From CAVREM01 sp963728825 (lineage in GTDB: Bacteria > Acidobacteriota > Vicinamibacteria > Vicinamibacterales > CAVVIG01), in assembly GCA_963728825.1 (NCBI GenBank), contig CAVSLA010000004.1:1674001-1738000 (forward strand): 64,000 nucleotides of DNA, given 5' to 3'. The notes under the pieces were generated by a model. That model saw only the letters and a list, made by a program, of their open reading frames with translations. It did not search any database and had not been told where the DNA came from. A program made the translations under genes and the position numbers. Below, one piece after another: positions 9,146 to 18,447 of the stretch. Every line of letters begins with the position of its first letter. Position 1 is the first letter of the stretch.

Positions 9146-9696
9146 ACCAGTCGAGCGGCCGACAATCGAGTATAGGACGGTCCCGACGAGGATATCCGAC
9201 TTTGAAACAAGCTGACGGCTCGGACGTCAATCCTGGCGATTGCCTGTCGCGACGTCTCGCGCGGTCGGTCCGCTGCCCTGCTCTCGCGCCATCGCCCGAG
9301 CGTCAGGTGCGGGCGATAAGGCCTGGCTTCGGGTAAGACACCGGCCGGCGCGAGACGCCTCGATACGCGGTCGTGCAGTTCGAGGGCCTCTTCTGCCCCC
9401 TCGAGCAGGTCGACGAAGAGGGCCCGTGGTGCGCCCCGCGGCGGAAATGCGCCGATGCCGCCGAACGCGATTTGAAACGGCGGCAGCGGTATGTCGTCTG
9501 CCATTGTCCGCGTAATGGCGGCGCCCCGATCCTCGGGGACTTCGCCGATGAACACAAGCGTCAGATGCAGGTGCTCAGGCTTCACGAGCCGCAGGCGTCC
9601 ACTCGATCGTCCGAGCGCGGCGACGACCCGCGTCTGCTCGGCCGCGATCGCCGATCGCGCCCCATCAGAAAGTTCAAGGGCGGTAAACAGACGCAT
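9136..9696 (-). CDS. thpR: RNA 2',3'-cyclic phosphodiesterase ThpR
   Basis: 2H-phosphoesterase of the LigT/ThpR family, which opens 2',3'-cyclic phosphates on RNA ends. Both catalytic HxTx motifs are present: HLHLTLVF (about residue 43) and HLTLGRW (about residue 132). The end reads VSLFQSRISSSGPSYT, as in the family. The frame is intact, 186 residues. It precedes plsY with a ten-base overlap. A tandem 8-base repeat lies immediately upstream, so this is probably the first gene of its transcription unit. Confidence 0.93.
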   Translation of the reverse strand: MRLFTALELSDGARSAIAAEQTRVVAALGRSSGRLRLVKPEHLHLTLVFIGEVPEDRGAAITRTMADDIPLPPFQIAFGGIGAFPPRGAPRALFVDLLEGAEEALELHDRVSRRLAPAGVLPEARPYRPHLTLGRWRESRAADRPRETSRQAIARIDVRAVSLFQSRISSSGPSYTRLSAARLVCP

Positions 9697-9710
9697 CGCG
9701 ACTCTCCCTA

Positions 9711-9766
9711 GCTGAGGAACTCAGGAACTGGGGAACTGAGGAGCCGAGGAACTGTCAAGCTGGCAG
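9711..9766. repeat. Degenerate 8-base tandem array
   Basis: About seven imperfect copies of an 8-base unit of the form CTGAGGAA (variants CTCAGGAA, CTGGGGAA, CTGAGGAG, CCGAGGAA). It fills most of the spacer between cinA and thpR. It resembles the 7-base arrays elsewhere in the window in size, position and degeneracy but has a period of eight. Confidence 0.75.
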
Positions 9767-9774
9767 TGCGAAAC

Positions 9775-11032
9775 TCAGCTTCCAGCTTTGAGCATCATCA
9801 GTCGCAGCATGTTCATCGCCGCCTGGGTCGACTGGAATTTCACCATCTCGCGGCCGCCGAAGAAGTTGAACGTCCTGACCCGGAGATCGTCGGCGAGTGA
9901 GACCGCCACCACCACCGTTCCAACCGGCTTGTCCGGCGTGCCGCCCCCGGGTCCGGCGATTCCCGTGATGCCGATGCCGACATCCGTGCCCGCAACGGCT
10001 CGAATGCGTTCCGCCATGGCCTGTGACACGGGTTCACTCACCGCGCCGTGTTCGGCGATCAGCGCTTCCGGAACGCCCAGGAGATCCACCTTGGCCTGGT
10101 TGCTGTAGCAGACGACGCCGCGGTCGACATAATCGGAGCTGCCGGCCACATCGGTCAGCCGCGACATCAGGAGGCCGCCCGTACAGGACTCGGCGGCTGC
10201 GATCGTCCAGCCGGCGCGACGCAGCAGCTCGCCGACGATCGCCTCCAGAGGCCGGCCGTCCACCGAGTAGACGGCCGACGCCCAGTTCCGTTTGAAGTTC
10301 GGCGACCGCGGCGTCCAGCGCCGGCTGGGCTTCGGTCGGGCTTCCAGCAGAGGCAGTCAAATGCAGCTCAATCTGCCCGGTTACCGCCAGGATCGTCGTG
10401 GCAATCGGTACCGGCCGCGTCAGCCACCGCGTGTAGATCGGCTGCACGCGCGAGTCGACGTCTGACTCTGTTCGACCCGTGATGCGCACCATCCGCCGGA
10501 ACAGCCCGGCGCCACTCGTCCGTTTCGACAGCCGCTCGTCGATCGCCTTCTCGAGCATCGGCGTCATCTCACGCGGCGGCCCCGGCAGGACGAGTAACGC
10601 GGTCCGCTCGCGTTCAATCCACAGCCCAGGGGCGGATCCTCTCGGGTTCTCGAGAACGGTCGCGCCGCGCGGGACCATCGCCTGGCGCCGGTTGATATCC
10701 GGCATCGCGAGTCCGCGCTGGGCGAAGCGGGCCTTGATCTGCTCCGCGATTGGCTCATGCAGCTCGAGCGGTACCTCGAGAACGCGGGCAACCGCGTCCC
10801 GTGTGACGTCGTCCTCCGTCGGACCGAGCCCACCGGTCGTGACGATCAGATCGACGTGGCCGAGTGCGCCGGCCAGCGTCTTCGCCAGTTCGTCGACGTC
10901 GTCGCCGACGACACTTTTCAGGCGGACGTCACAGCCGATCGCGTTGAGGCGCTCGGTGATCGCCAGCGAATTGGTATCGACGCGAAACGGCGTCAACAAC
11001 TCGCTGCCGACCGCGATGATGCAGGCCTTCAA
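9775..11032 (-). CDS. cinA: CinA: nucleotide pyrophosphatase / NMN amidohydrolase (one frame lesion)
   Basis: Two-domain NAD-salvage protein. The N-terminal COG1058 domain begins LKACIIAVGSELL with TTGGLGPTEDDVTRDAVA (about residues 65-85). The C-terminal PncC domain has AAESCTGGLLMSRLTDVAGSS and GITGIAGPGGGTPDKPVG, the NMN-deamidase signature. One extra G near 10275 separates the two frames; removing it joins them as ELGSAVYSVDGRPLEAI. The start is TTG at 11032, overlapping the pgpA stop as TTGA. A full-length bifunctional CinA is therefore expected. The competence link in its name is historical. Confidence 0.92.
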
Positions 11033-11490
11033 GACACCCAGGCGACGAGGGACAGGATGCCCCAAAGGGTGAGGTTCGCGTAGAACGCCGCCATGCCGTC
11101 GTCGGCCATGACGCCCAATCCGCCCGGCAGATGTTCGAACCGATCCGCGGGGTAGGGCTTGAGGACGTCGAAGGCACGGAACAGGAAAAACCCGAGCAGC
11201 GCCCCCGCCCAGCCCACCGGGTGGAGGAACAGCGCGATCAGCATCCCCATGACCTCGTCGATGACCACCGGACCCGGATCCGTTCCGCCGAAATAGCGCT
11301 CCGCGATGCCGCCGGACCAGCAGCCGACGACGAAGATGGCGAGAATCGCGACGGCATGCGCCGCGGCCGACTGCGGGAGAACGGCCCAGAGGAGGAGGCC
11401 AACCGCCGAACCGAAAGTGCCGGGAGCGAACGGAACGTAGCCGACACCGAACGCTGTGGCGAGAGAGAGCGCGACGGTCGGACGGCTCAC
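11029..11490 (-). CDS. pgpA: Phosphatidylglycerophosphatase A
   Basis: Membrane phosphatase that dephosphorylates phosphatidylglycerophosphate to phosphatidylglycerol. The 153-residue protein has the PgpA landmarks FGVGYVPFAPGTFGSAVG (residues about 14-31), VIDEVMGM (about 75-82) and FRAFDVLKPYPADRFE, with four hydrophobic segments. The frame is intact. It overlaps cinA by TTGA downstream and the RDD gene by four bases upstream. The pgpA-cinA pair is common, and the reaction belongs with gpsA/plsY nearby. Confidence 0.94.
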   Translation of the reverse strand: MSRPTVALSLATAFGVGYVPFAPGTFGSAVGLLLWAVLPQSAAAHAVAILAIFVVGCWSGGIAERYFGGTDPGPVVIDEVMGMLIALFLHPVGWAGALLGFFLFRAFDVLKPYPADRFEHLPGGLGVMADDGMAAFYANLTLWGILSLVAWVS

Positions 11491-12183
11491 CCGACCCCTT
11501 TAATCACGCGGGTCCCGGCAAAGTGATCGTGAAGCCCCCGGCGTTCACGGCTGAACAAGGCGGTGATGAAACCAAGGCCTCCTGGCAGCGCGAGGATCAG
11601 CCACAACGTCGTCCTCAGCAGCGAGCGTGCGACGTCGATCTGCTCGCCGGGCCCGGTCGAGACGATCTTGATCCCCATCGCCATCTTGCCGAGCGTCTGC
11701 CCGCCGCTCGTGAACGCGACGAGGTAGCCACCGTTCTGCACGAAGAGGAACGCGAACAGCGGGCCCTTGGGGAGCATGTGCAGATCGGCTGCGCTCAGAC
11801 CCACAGATCTGCATGGTCAAGTAGATCACGATGACATCGATCGCCGCCAGAATCGCCAGGTCGATGACCACCGCCACGATCCGGGCCAGAACACTGGCCG
11901 GCGCAAGACCGTCATCCGCCGCCTGCCACGGCATGACGCTGCGCGGTCGCATCGCACCCGAACCTGGTTCGTCAGGAAACGCGGATTCCGACAAATCGAA
12001 CAGCGCCGAGCGCGGCGTATCCGACCGGGCACGAGGAACCTCCGGGGTGGCGCGGCGCACGGCGAGCGGCGCCCGAGGGGCGGACGGCTTCGTGATGAGC
12101 GGCAGGTCGTCGGCCGGTGTGCCGCCGAACAGCGGCAGTTTGGTCAAGACCGGGAGTGGGCGCGGGCGGCGCGGGCTCACCAT
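11487..12183 (-). CDS. RDD-family membrane protein (one frame lesion)
   Basis: RDD domains are multi-pass membrane modules of uncertain transport function. The N-terminal ~95 residues are polar and proline-rich and probably cytoplasmic. The RDD domain follows: ASVLARIVAVVIDLAILAAID, then after the lesion LFAFLFVQNGGYLVAFTSGGQTLGKMAMGIKIV, ending FSRERRGLHDHFAGTRVI. The extra base is near 11802. The start ATGG overlaps the stop of the zinc-ribbon gene upstream. In related proteins a zinc ribbon can be fused to RDD, so the two may really be one gene split by a lesion. Confidence 0.85.
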
Positions 12184-12359
12184 GACGCCGCGGCGTCCAC
12201 GAGGGCCAGGTCGTCAAGCGGACGGGGACTGTCGTCGTCGCCGCTGCGGATCTCCAGCTCCGGTGCAGCTGCTGCCGGCGTCAGCGAGAAATCGTACCCA
12301 CAATTCCGGCAGCGTTCGAGGTCGTCAAAACCGAGGTAAGCGCACTTCGGACACTTCAT
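12177..12359 (-). CDS. Zinc-ribbon protein (60 aa)
   Basis: Short protein with one clear rubredoxin-type zinc ribbon: MKCPKCAYLGFDDLERC then CGYDF, giving CxxC-x12-CxxC at residues 3-21. The rest is acidic and carries no other motif. It starts at ATGA overlapping the TPR gene stop, and its stop overlaps the RDD start by seven bases. It is either a stand-alone ribbon or the true N-terminus of the RDD protein. I cannot assign a function beyond zinc binding. Confidence 0.7.
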   Translation of the reverse strand: MKCPKCAYLGFDDLERCRNCGYDFSLTPAAAAPELEIRSGDDDSPRPLDDLALVDAAASW

Positions 12360-13172
12360 GGACGGGATGCGCTCAGCGCCAGCAGCTGCCGCTGAATGTC
12401 GGCTCGGAGCCGATCGGCTTCCTGGCGCTGCGGATCGGTCACGCGCACCGTCTCGAGGACATTCAGGGCGTCATGCAGACGGCCCCCTTCGAAAAGGGCC
12501 CGCGCCCGCACCAGCGCGGTCTCGCCGCGACCCGGAACCGGCAGGGCGCGCTCAGCCGCCGAGGGCGGGGTGAACGGCGGCAGGTTCGTCTGACTGGCGT
12601 CGCAAGCATCGCCCGCCAGCTGTCCAGGTTGGGCAGTGCAAAGATGGCGGCCACCGCCGCCAGGACGAGAACGATGGCCGACGCCGCGATCACCCATGTC
12701 CGAGCTGTGGCGCGCCGAACAACAATTCCGACATTTCCTGTAGGAGCGCCGCTCCGCGGGGCGGGCCCCTGCAGATCACGGCGTAGAGGCAAGCTCGAGG
12801 CGATCCAGGCGGTCGAGCAGCGCCAGCGCCTGATCGTTGGGCCCGCCCTGGTTCATCGCCGCTTCGAGCAGCCGCCGCGCTTCGCCGCTCTCGCCGCGGT
12901 TAAAGGCGGCTGCGCCGTCGTGCAGCAGCTCTTCGGACTGGCGCAGCCTCTCGGACAACGCGCTGCGCGCCCGCTCGATGTAGGCGCGGGCGCGGGCGTG
13001 ATTGCGATCGAGAAACAACGCACGCGACCAGATGTTGATCGCCTGCTCGTATTCGGCGCCGAAGTAATGGTCCGAGTCCGAGCAGCAGCAACTGCTCGAT
13101 CTTCGCGTCGCGATCCGTCTCCGTCGCGCTCTCGATGGCGTGGGCGGGATCGGTGCGGAGCGGGTCAGACAT
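12356..13172 (-). CDS. TPR-like single-pass membrane protein (frame lesions)
   Basis: Hypothetical envelope protein. Reading from ATG at 13172: MSDPLRTDPAHAIES, then a TPR-like helical part with ARAYIERARSALSERLRQ and GESGEARRLLEAAM. A hydrophobic segment follows (WVIAASAIVLVLAAVAAIFA, about 12660-12720), and then a second helical repeat with RARALFEGGRLHDALNVLE. Single-base deletions near 13076, 12780 and two near 12605 join the frames. It shares four-base overlaps with the zinc-ribbon gene, so it starts a four-gene operon ending in pgpA-cinA. TPRs suggest protein binding. No specific role can be assigned. Confidence 0.75.
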
Positions 13173-13211
13173 AGGTAAGTGATTGAGAACCGGGGAATTA
13201 TACAGCGAAAC

Positions 13212-13243
13212 CGGGATTTCGGATTTCGGATTTAAGATTTTGA
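13212..13243. repeat. 7-base tandem array (GGATTTC type)
   Basis: About four copies of a GGATTTC/GGATTTA unit with strict 7-base spacing. It lies in the short divergent spacer between the TPR gene and ftcD and ends at the likely ftcD start codon. Confidence 0.7.
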
Positions 13244-14172
13244 CGTCGTGGCTATTGATCGAGTGCGTCCCGAACGTCAGCGAGGGCCGTCGTGCCGCAG
13301 TGGTCTCGGCAATCGCCGCCGCGATCGGTCGGGTGGCCGGCGTCACGCTCCTCGATTACTCCTCGGATACTTCGCACAACCGATCGGTGTTCACGATGAT
13401 TGGCGATGCTGAGGCGCTCGAGCTCGCCCTGCTCGCGCTTTACGAGCGAGCCGTCGCCGACATCGATCTGCGATCGCATCGCGGCGAACACCCGCGGCTC
13501 GGCGCGGTCGATGTCGTCCCATTCGTCCCGATCGCCGACGTGGAGATGGCCGACTGCGTGGCACTTGCGAAACGCATCGGCGCCGCGATCGCCGACCGCT
13601 TCAACGTGCCCGTCTATCTCTACGAGGAAGCCTCGTCGACTCCGACCCGGAAGAATCTCGAGGATATCCGCCGCGGCGAATTCGAAGGGCTCGCCGCGAA
13701 GATGGCGTCCGAGGGCTGGGCGCCCGATTTCGGGCCCGCGAGCCCCCATCCTTCGGCCGGCGCTTCGGTGATCGGCGCCCGCATGCCGCTCATCGCCTAC
13801 AACATCAACCTGGCGACAGACCGGCTCGACGTCGCCAAGAAGATTGCCGCTGCCGTGCGATTCAGCTCCGGTGGATTTCGCCACGTCAAGGCCATGGGGA
13901 TCAGGTTGGAGGAACGCGGCATCGTACAGGTGTCGATGAACCTGACGAACTTCGAGAAGACGCCGGTGTCACGCGTGTTCGACGCGGTCACCCGCGAAGC
14001 AGAACGCTACGGCGTGTCGGTCCTCGAGAGCGAGATCGTCGGTCTGGTGCCCGCCGCAGCACTCACGGACGTGGCGGAGCACTATCTGAGGCTGTCGGGA
14101 TTCAGGCGCGACCAGGTGCTCGAAAACCGGCTCCGAGCACCCCAACCCGCCAAGCCCACCCCTCAGCCCTGA
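13240..14172 (+). CDS. ftcD: Glutamate formimidoyltransferase
   Basis: Transfers the formimino group of formiminoglutamate, from histidine degradation, to tetrahydrofolate. The family begins with LLIECVPNVSEGR. Start codons available are TTG at 13240 or TTG at 13255; the frame is open further upstream to 13183 but that part is repeat DNA. Recognisable are SSDTSHNRSVFTMIG, LRSHRGEHPRLGAVDVVPF and AYNINLATDRLDVAKKIA. About 310 residues: only the transferase half is present, without the cyclodeaminase domain. The 3' end runs into a tandem repeat that encodes the last few residues. Confidence 0.92.
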   Translation: MTSWLLIECVPNVSEGRRAAVVSAIAAAIGRVAGVTLLDYSSDTSHNRSVFTMIGDAEALELALLALYERAVADIDLRSHRGEHPRLGAVDVVPFVPIADVEMADCVALAKRIGAAIADRFNVPVYLYEEASSTPTRKNLEDIRRGEFEGLAAKMASEGWAPDFGPASPHPSAGASVIGARMPLIAYNINLATDRLDVAKKIAAAVRFSSGGFRHVKAMGIRLEERGIVQVSMNLTNFEKTPVSRVFDAVTREAERYGVSVLESEIVGLVPAAALTDVAEHYLRLSGFRRDQVLENRLRAPQPAKPTPQP

Positions 14173-14217
14173 GCCCTCAGCTCTTAGCGCCCTGAGCCCT
14201 GAGCCCTGAGCCCTTCA
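14162..14217. repeat. 7-base tandem array (CTGAGCC type)
   Basis: Seven to eight units of CTGAGCC or CTCAGCC at 7-base spacing, with one 2-base slip near the middle. It overlaps the ftcD stop and ends at the stop of the convergent response regulator. CTCAG and CTGAG halves are complementary, so short hairpins can form. Confidence 0.75.
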
Positions 14218-15608
14218 GACGGTCTCTTCCTCCGGCTCCGGCCGGCGAGAGGGCGCAATCCCGAAGGCGCGCATCTTCCGGTAGAGATTGCTGCGCTCGA
14301 CCCCCAATACCTCGGCGGTCTTCGACATGTTCCCCTGCTGCTCGGCCAACGTTCTGAGGATCAGGTCGCGCTCGAAGCGATCCCGCGCTTCGTGCAGCGT
14401 CATTCGTCCAGTGACCGGCTCCGCGGGTTCCGGCCGACCGACAGTGTTCTGCTGCAGGAACGTCACGTCGGCCGCCCCGATCGAGTCTCCAGGCACCATG
14501 ATCATCAGCCGCTCGATCACGTTCCTGAGCTCGCGCACGTTGCCGGGCCATCCGTAGTGTTGCAGCGCAGCGATCGCGCCGGTATCGAAGTTCTTCAGCC
14601 GGCGGCCGTACTCGCGGGAGAACTCCGCCATGAAGTGATCGGCCAGCAAGCGGGATGTCTTCGACGCGTTCACGGAGCGGCGGCACGAAAATCGGAATGA
14701 CGTTCAGCCGGAAATAGAGATCTTCGCGAAAGTTGCCCGCCCGGATCTCGGCCTGCAGGTCCTTGTTGGTGGCGGCGAGCACCCGGGCATCGACCTTGAT
14801 TCGCGTCGTGCCGCCGACCGCCTCCATCGTCTGCTCCTGAAGCACGCGCAGCACTTTGGCCTGCGTCTTCAGGCTCATGTCGCCGATTTCGTCGAGGAAA
14901 ATCGTTCCGCCGTCAGCCACTTCGAATTTGCCGCGCCGATCGGCCACCGCGCCGGTGAACGCGCCGCGCACATGGCCGAACAGCTCGCTTTCGATCAGCT
15001 CCTCGGGGATGGCGGCGCAGTTCACCTCGACCCAGGCGTTGTTGCGACGCCGGCTCAGGGCGTGAACCGTCCGCGCCACCAGCTCCTTGCCGGTGCCGTT
15101 TTCTCCGTAGATCAGCACGCGGCCGTTGGTCGGCGCCGCCATCGCCACCTGCTCGCGCAGCTGCCGCATGGCGTAGCTCTCGCCCACCATCGTCTGGGTG
15201 CGATCGACGCGGGCGCGCAGCGCGCGGTTCTCGGCCTCGAGGCGACGCTGCCGCAGGGCATTGCGCACGACCAGCACGGTCTTCTCGAGCGACAGCGGCT
15301 TCTCGACGAAGTCGAACGCCCCCATCTTGATGGCGCGCACCGCCGATTCGATGTTGCCGTGCCCGGAAATCAGCACGACCTGCGCGTCGACCTGTCGTTC
15401 ACGCAGCCGCGCGAGCGTCGCCAGCCCGTCCATTCCCGGGAGCCAGACGTCGAGCACGACGAGATCGACGGCGCCTCGTGTCACGCCGCTCGAGGCACGC
15501 TTCGCCGCTCGCCACCGCCTCGACGGTATAACCCTCGTCGCGCAGGACTCCACTCAGCGCCGTGCGCACGCCCGGTTCATCGTCGACAATCAGGATCGTG
15601 GGTTTCAT
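14215..15608 (-). CDS. NtrC-family sigma54-dependent response regulator (frame lesions)
   Basis: Receiver domain, AAA+ sigma54-activating domain and Fis-type DNA-binding domain in order. The receiver begins MKPTILIVDDEPGVRTAL with phospho-acceptor context LVVLDVWLPGMDG. The AAA+ part has Walker A GENGTGKELVA, the sigma54-contact loop GAFTGA and DGGTIFLDEIGDM. The end is a Fis helix-turn-helix (MSKTAEVLGVERSNLYRKM). Extra bases near 15480 and 14657 break it. It is preceded by the NtrY-like kinase, which likely phosphorylates it, so sigma54 promoters are expected in this genome. Targets are not visible here. Confidence 0.93.
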
Positions 15609-15684
15609 CAGGCGATAGCTGTCTGCCGTTCGCTGGTCTGACCCGTGTGGCGCGTCGGCTGTCGGTCGCTCAACGACGCCCGCA

Positions 15685-17975
15685 CTAGCACGGTAGCTCT
15701 ATAGTAAACCTCGTCCCGCTCGGCGTGTTCTCGGCGACATCAATGTTGCCGCCGTGTTCCGCGATGATCCGGCGGACGATGGCGAGGCCGAGGCCGCTGC
15801 CCCTTCCCTTTGTCGAATAGTACGGAAGGAACAGCTTCTCGCGCTCAGCCGGTGGGATTCCCGGTCCATCATCGGCCACGACGATGCGAACGACGTTGTT
15901 CGCGGCGTCCCGCTGCGTCTCGACGACGACGCGGCCGCAGCGCTCCATCGCTTCAACGGCGTTGTCGACCAGATTGATGATGACGCGCCGGATCTGCTCC
16001 GGATCGAGCCGGACGTTCTGCACATCGGCGGCAAAGCGGCGCTCGATGATGATGTCCGCGAGCAGGCCGTCATACAACGCCAGCGTATCGGCAATCAATT
16101 GATGCAGGTCGGTCGATGTCGCACGCGGCGACGGCATCCGAGCGAACTGCGAGAACTCGTCGACCAGCCCTTTCAGCGACTCGACCTCGCCGACGATGGT
16201 CGTCGTGCACTCGTCGACCAGGGCGCGGGCGCCGGCCGGCGCGTCGGTGAAGTGACGCCGCAGCCGTTCCGCCGACAACTGGATCGGCGTCAGCGGGTTC
16301 TTGATCTCGTGCGCCAGCCGGCGTGCGACCTCCCGCCACGCCGCAACCTTCTGTGTTCGAATCAGCGGGGTCACATCGTCAACCACCAGGACGACACCTT
16401 CGTGCGCGCCGCTCTCACCGACCAGCGGCGTGGCGACTGCCGCGAGGTGCAGCTCCTGCTCCGCGCGCTGCATGGCGATCTCCTGCGCCGCCGGGGTGCT
16501 CTTGGTGCGCGATGCGCCGTCGATCAGCATCTGCAGCGGGTGGAGATTGCCGGCGTCGAACGCCGCCACCGCCGGGCGCCCGACAACGCTTCGGTCGAGG
16601 CCGAGCAGGCGGGCGGCCGCGCCGTTCACCATGGTGATGATGCCCGCCGCGTCGATCGACACGACGCCGGTGGTGATCCGTTCGAGAATCGTTTCGATGT
16701 AGCGGCGCCGCCCTTCGACCTCGACGTTCTTGCGCTCGAGCTCGACGGTTGACCGCTCGACTTTCCGGCGGCTGGCGGCCAGCTCGCCGGCCATCGTGTT
16801 GAACGCCTCGGTGAGCGCCCCGAACTCGTCGTTGCTTTGCGGTTCGATGCGCTGGTCGAGATGTCCGGCACCGATCTCACGGGCGGCAGCGGCCAGCAAC
16901 AGGACCGGGCGCGTGATCCGCTTGGCCAGATACGATCCCATCCAGATTGCGCCGAGCAGGATGAGCAGCGTCACCATCATGAAGAAGGATAGATACAGGC
17001 CGGTCAACGGCCGGCGCAGGACGCGCAACTGGTTGTAGCTCTCGAAGGCCTGCGTCATCCGCCGCGACCGCTCGGCCATTTCGCCGGTCAGGAAGTCGGT
17101 GGCTACGACGACGCCTTTGGGACGGCCGTTGGGATCGTGAATCACCGCGGCGGCGTGCAGCAAATCGCCGGCGCTCCCGAGCGCTTCGATCGAGCGGGTC
17201 TCCGGCGAGCCGCTGAGCGCCTGCACGGCCAGACGGTCGGCCGCGGCGCCGCTGTAGCCAGGCGGCAGCGCTGGCGCCGCTACGTCGACGACCTCTTCCA
17301 CTCCCGGCAGTGCCCCGACCGCTGGCGCGACGCGGTAGACCTCCACCAGCTGCACCCGAGCCGTCGGTGACTTCCGGGCGCGAGCAGGTCACGAATCGGT
17401 CCGACATTCTGGTTCGTCAGATCGACCGCCGCGAGACGGCGCGCCATGCGCGCCGCGTGATCGCTGACCTGCGTCTGGCGCTCGTGGTAGTAGTCGCCGG
17501 CGATGCGGTTCGCCGACGCGAGAATTTCGTCCATCGGCGCATTGAACCAGCGATCGATGTTGGTGCGGATCAGCTCGCTGCCGACGATCAGCACGACGAT
17601 CGTCGGAACCAGCGTCATCCCCAGCAGCAGCGCCACCAGCTTGGCGCGAAAGCGCGCGAAGGGCAGGCCGCGCCGCCGCTCGACGACCAGCTTGACGATG
17701 TTGCGCGCCAGCACGAACACCAGCGCCACCAGCATCGTCAGGTCGGCGGCCGACAGGGCGTAGAGGACGAACTCGGTCAGGAAGTCGGGGGTGAACTGCG
17801 GGGTCCGGTTGGCGAGCGTCACGAGGCCGACCAGCACCGCCAGCAGGATGGCGATGCCCGCCAGAATCAGCCGCGTGTTATCGCGCAGCGGCCGCTTCGG
17901 GGCCCCGTTGGCGGGCGACGGCATTGGGGAAGCGGTCTGACGTCTCGGGGCGATCGACGTGACCGTGGCCGGCAT
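15685..17975 (-). CDS. NtrY-like membrane sensor histidine kinase (two close frame lesions)
   Basis: Partner of the adjacent NtrC-like regulator. The N-terminal part has three hydrophobic segments (LILAGIAILLAVLVGLVTLA, then YALSAADLTMLVALVFVLA, then VALLLGMTLVPTIVVLIVG). An extracytoplasmic region follows, then another membrane segment (SFFMMVTLLILLGAIWM), HAMP, a PAS-like domain around AAGIITMVNGAAARLLGLD, the H-box LAHEIKNPLTPIQ and the ATP site VADDGPGIPPAERE with GSGLGLAIV. Two extra G bases near 17367 and 17353 break the frame; removing both restores LAPEVTDGSVQLVEVYR. About 760 residues. Confidence 0.93.
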
Positions 17976-17977
17976 GA

Positions 17978-18436
17978 CTACTCCTTCGGATTCAGCAGGC
18001 CTTTGAGCTCGTCCATGAACTCACCGATGTCGCGAAAGTGACGATACACCGAAGCGAAACGCACGTAGGCCACCTTGTCGAGCTTCTTCAGCTCTTCCAT
18101 GACGAACGCGCCGATGTCAGCCGTGGCAATCTCCTTTTCGGGCCGCTCCTGCAGGGTGGCCTCGACACGATCGGCGACCGCCTCGAGCGCCGCTACGGTG
18201 ACCGGCCGCTTCTCGCACGCCTTCAGCAGGCCGGCGATCAGTTTCTGGCGTTCGAAGCGCTCGCGGGTACCATCCTTCTTCACCACCATATAGGGGATCT
18301 CGTCGATCCGCTCGTAGCTGGTGAAGCGCTTGCCGCACTCGAGGCATTCGCGACGCCGCCGGATGACCTCGCCTTCCTTGCTCTCCCGGGAATCGACCAC
18401 CTTGTCGCCAAGGTGTGCACAGTAGGGGCACTTCAT
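17978..18436 (-). CDS. nrdR: Transcriptional repressor NrdR
   Basis: Zinc-ribbon/ATP-cone repressor of ribonucleotide reductase genes, which senses dATP versus ATP. The ATG at 18436 gives MKCPYCAHLGDKVVDSR. The second zinc pair is CLECGKRFTSYER (about residue 31). The ATP-cone has VKKDGTRERFERQKLIAGL, and the end is FASVYRHFRDIGEFMDEL. It is 152 residues, intact and normal in length. A longer reading to 19012 is read-through of the neighbouring gene in the wrong frame. It lies two bases upstream of the kinase gene. Confidence 0.97.
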   Translation of the reverse strand: MKCPYCAHLGDKVVDSRESKEGEVIRRRRECLECGKRFTSYERIDEIPYMVVKKDGTRERFERQKLIAGLLKACEKRPVTVAALEAVADRVEATLQERPEKEIATADIGAFVMEELKKLDKVAYVRFASVYRHFRDIGEFMDELKGLLNPKE

Positions 18437-18447
18437 CGGGCCGGCGC

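Noticed and set aside
7530..9700. FMN riboswitch serving the riboflavin genes
   Set aside because: The rib genes are preceded by ftsY with a 16-base gap, and no RFN-like conserved blocks were seen upstream of ftsY, gpsA or plsY.
15609..15684. Further heptamer array between the response regulator and the kinase
   Set aside because: Some GCTGTCT/GCCGTTC-like spacing is visible but it is too degenerate to call without a computed period test.
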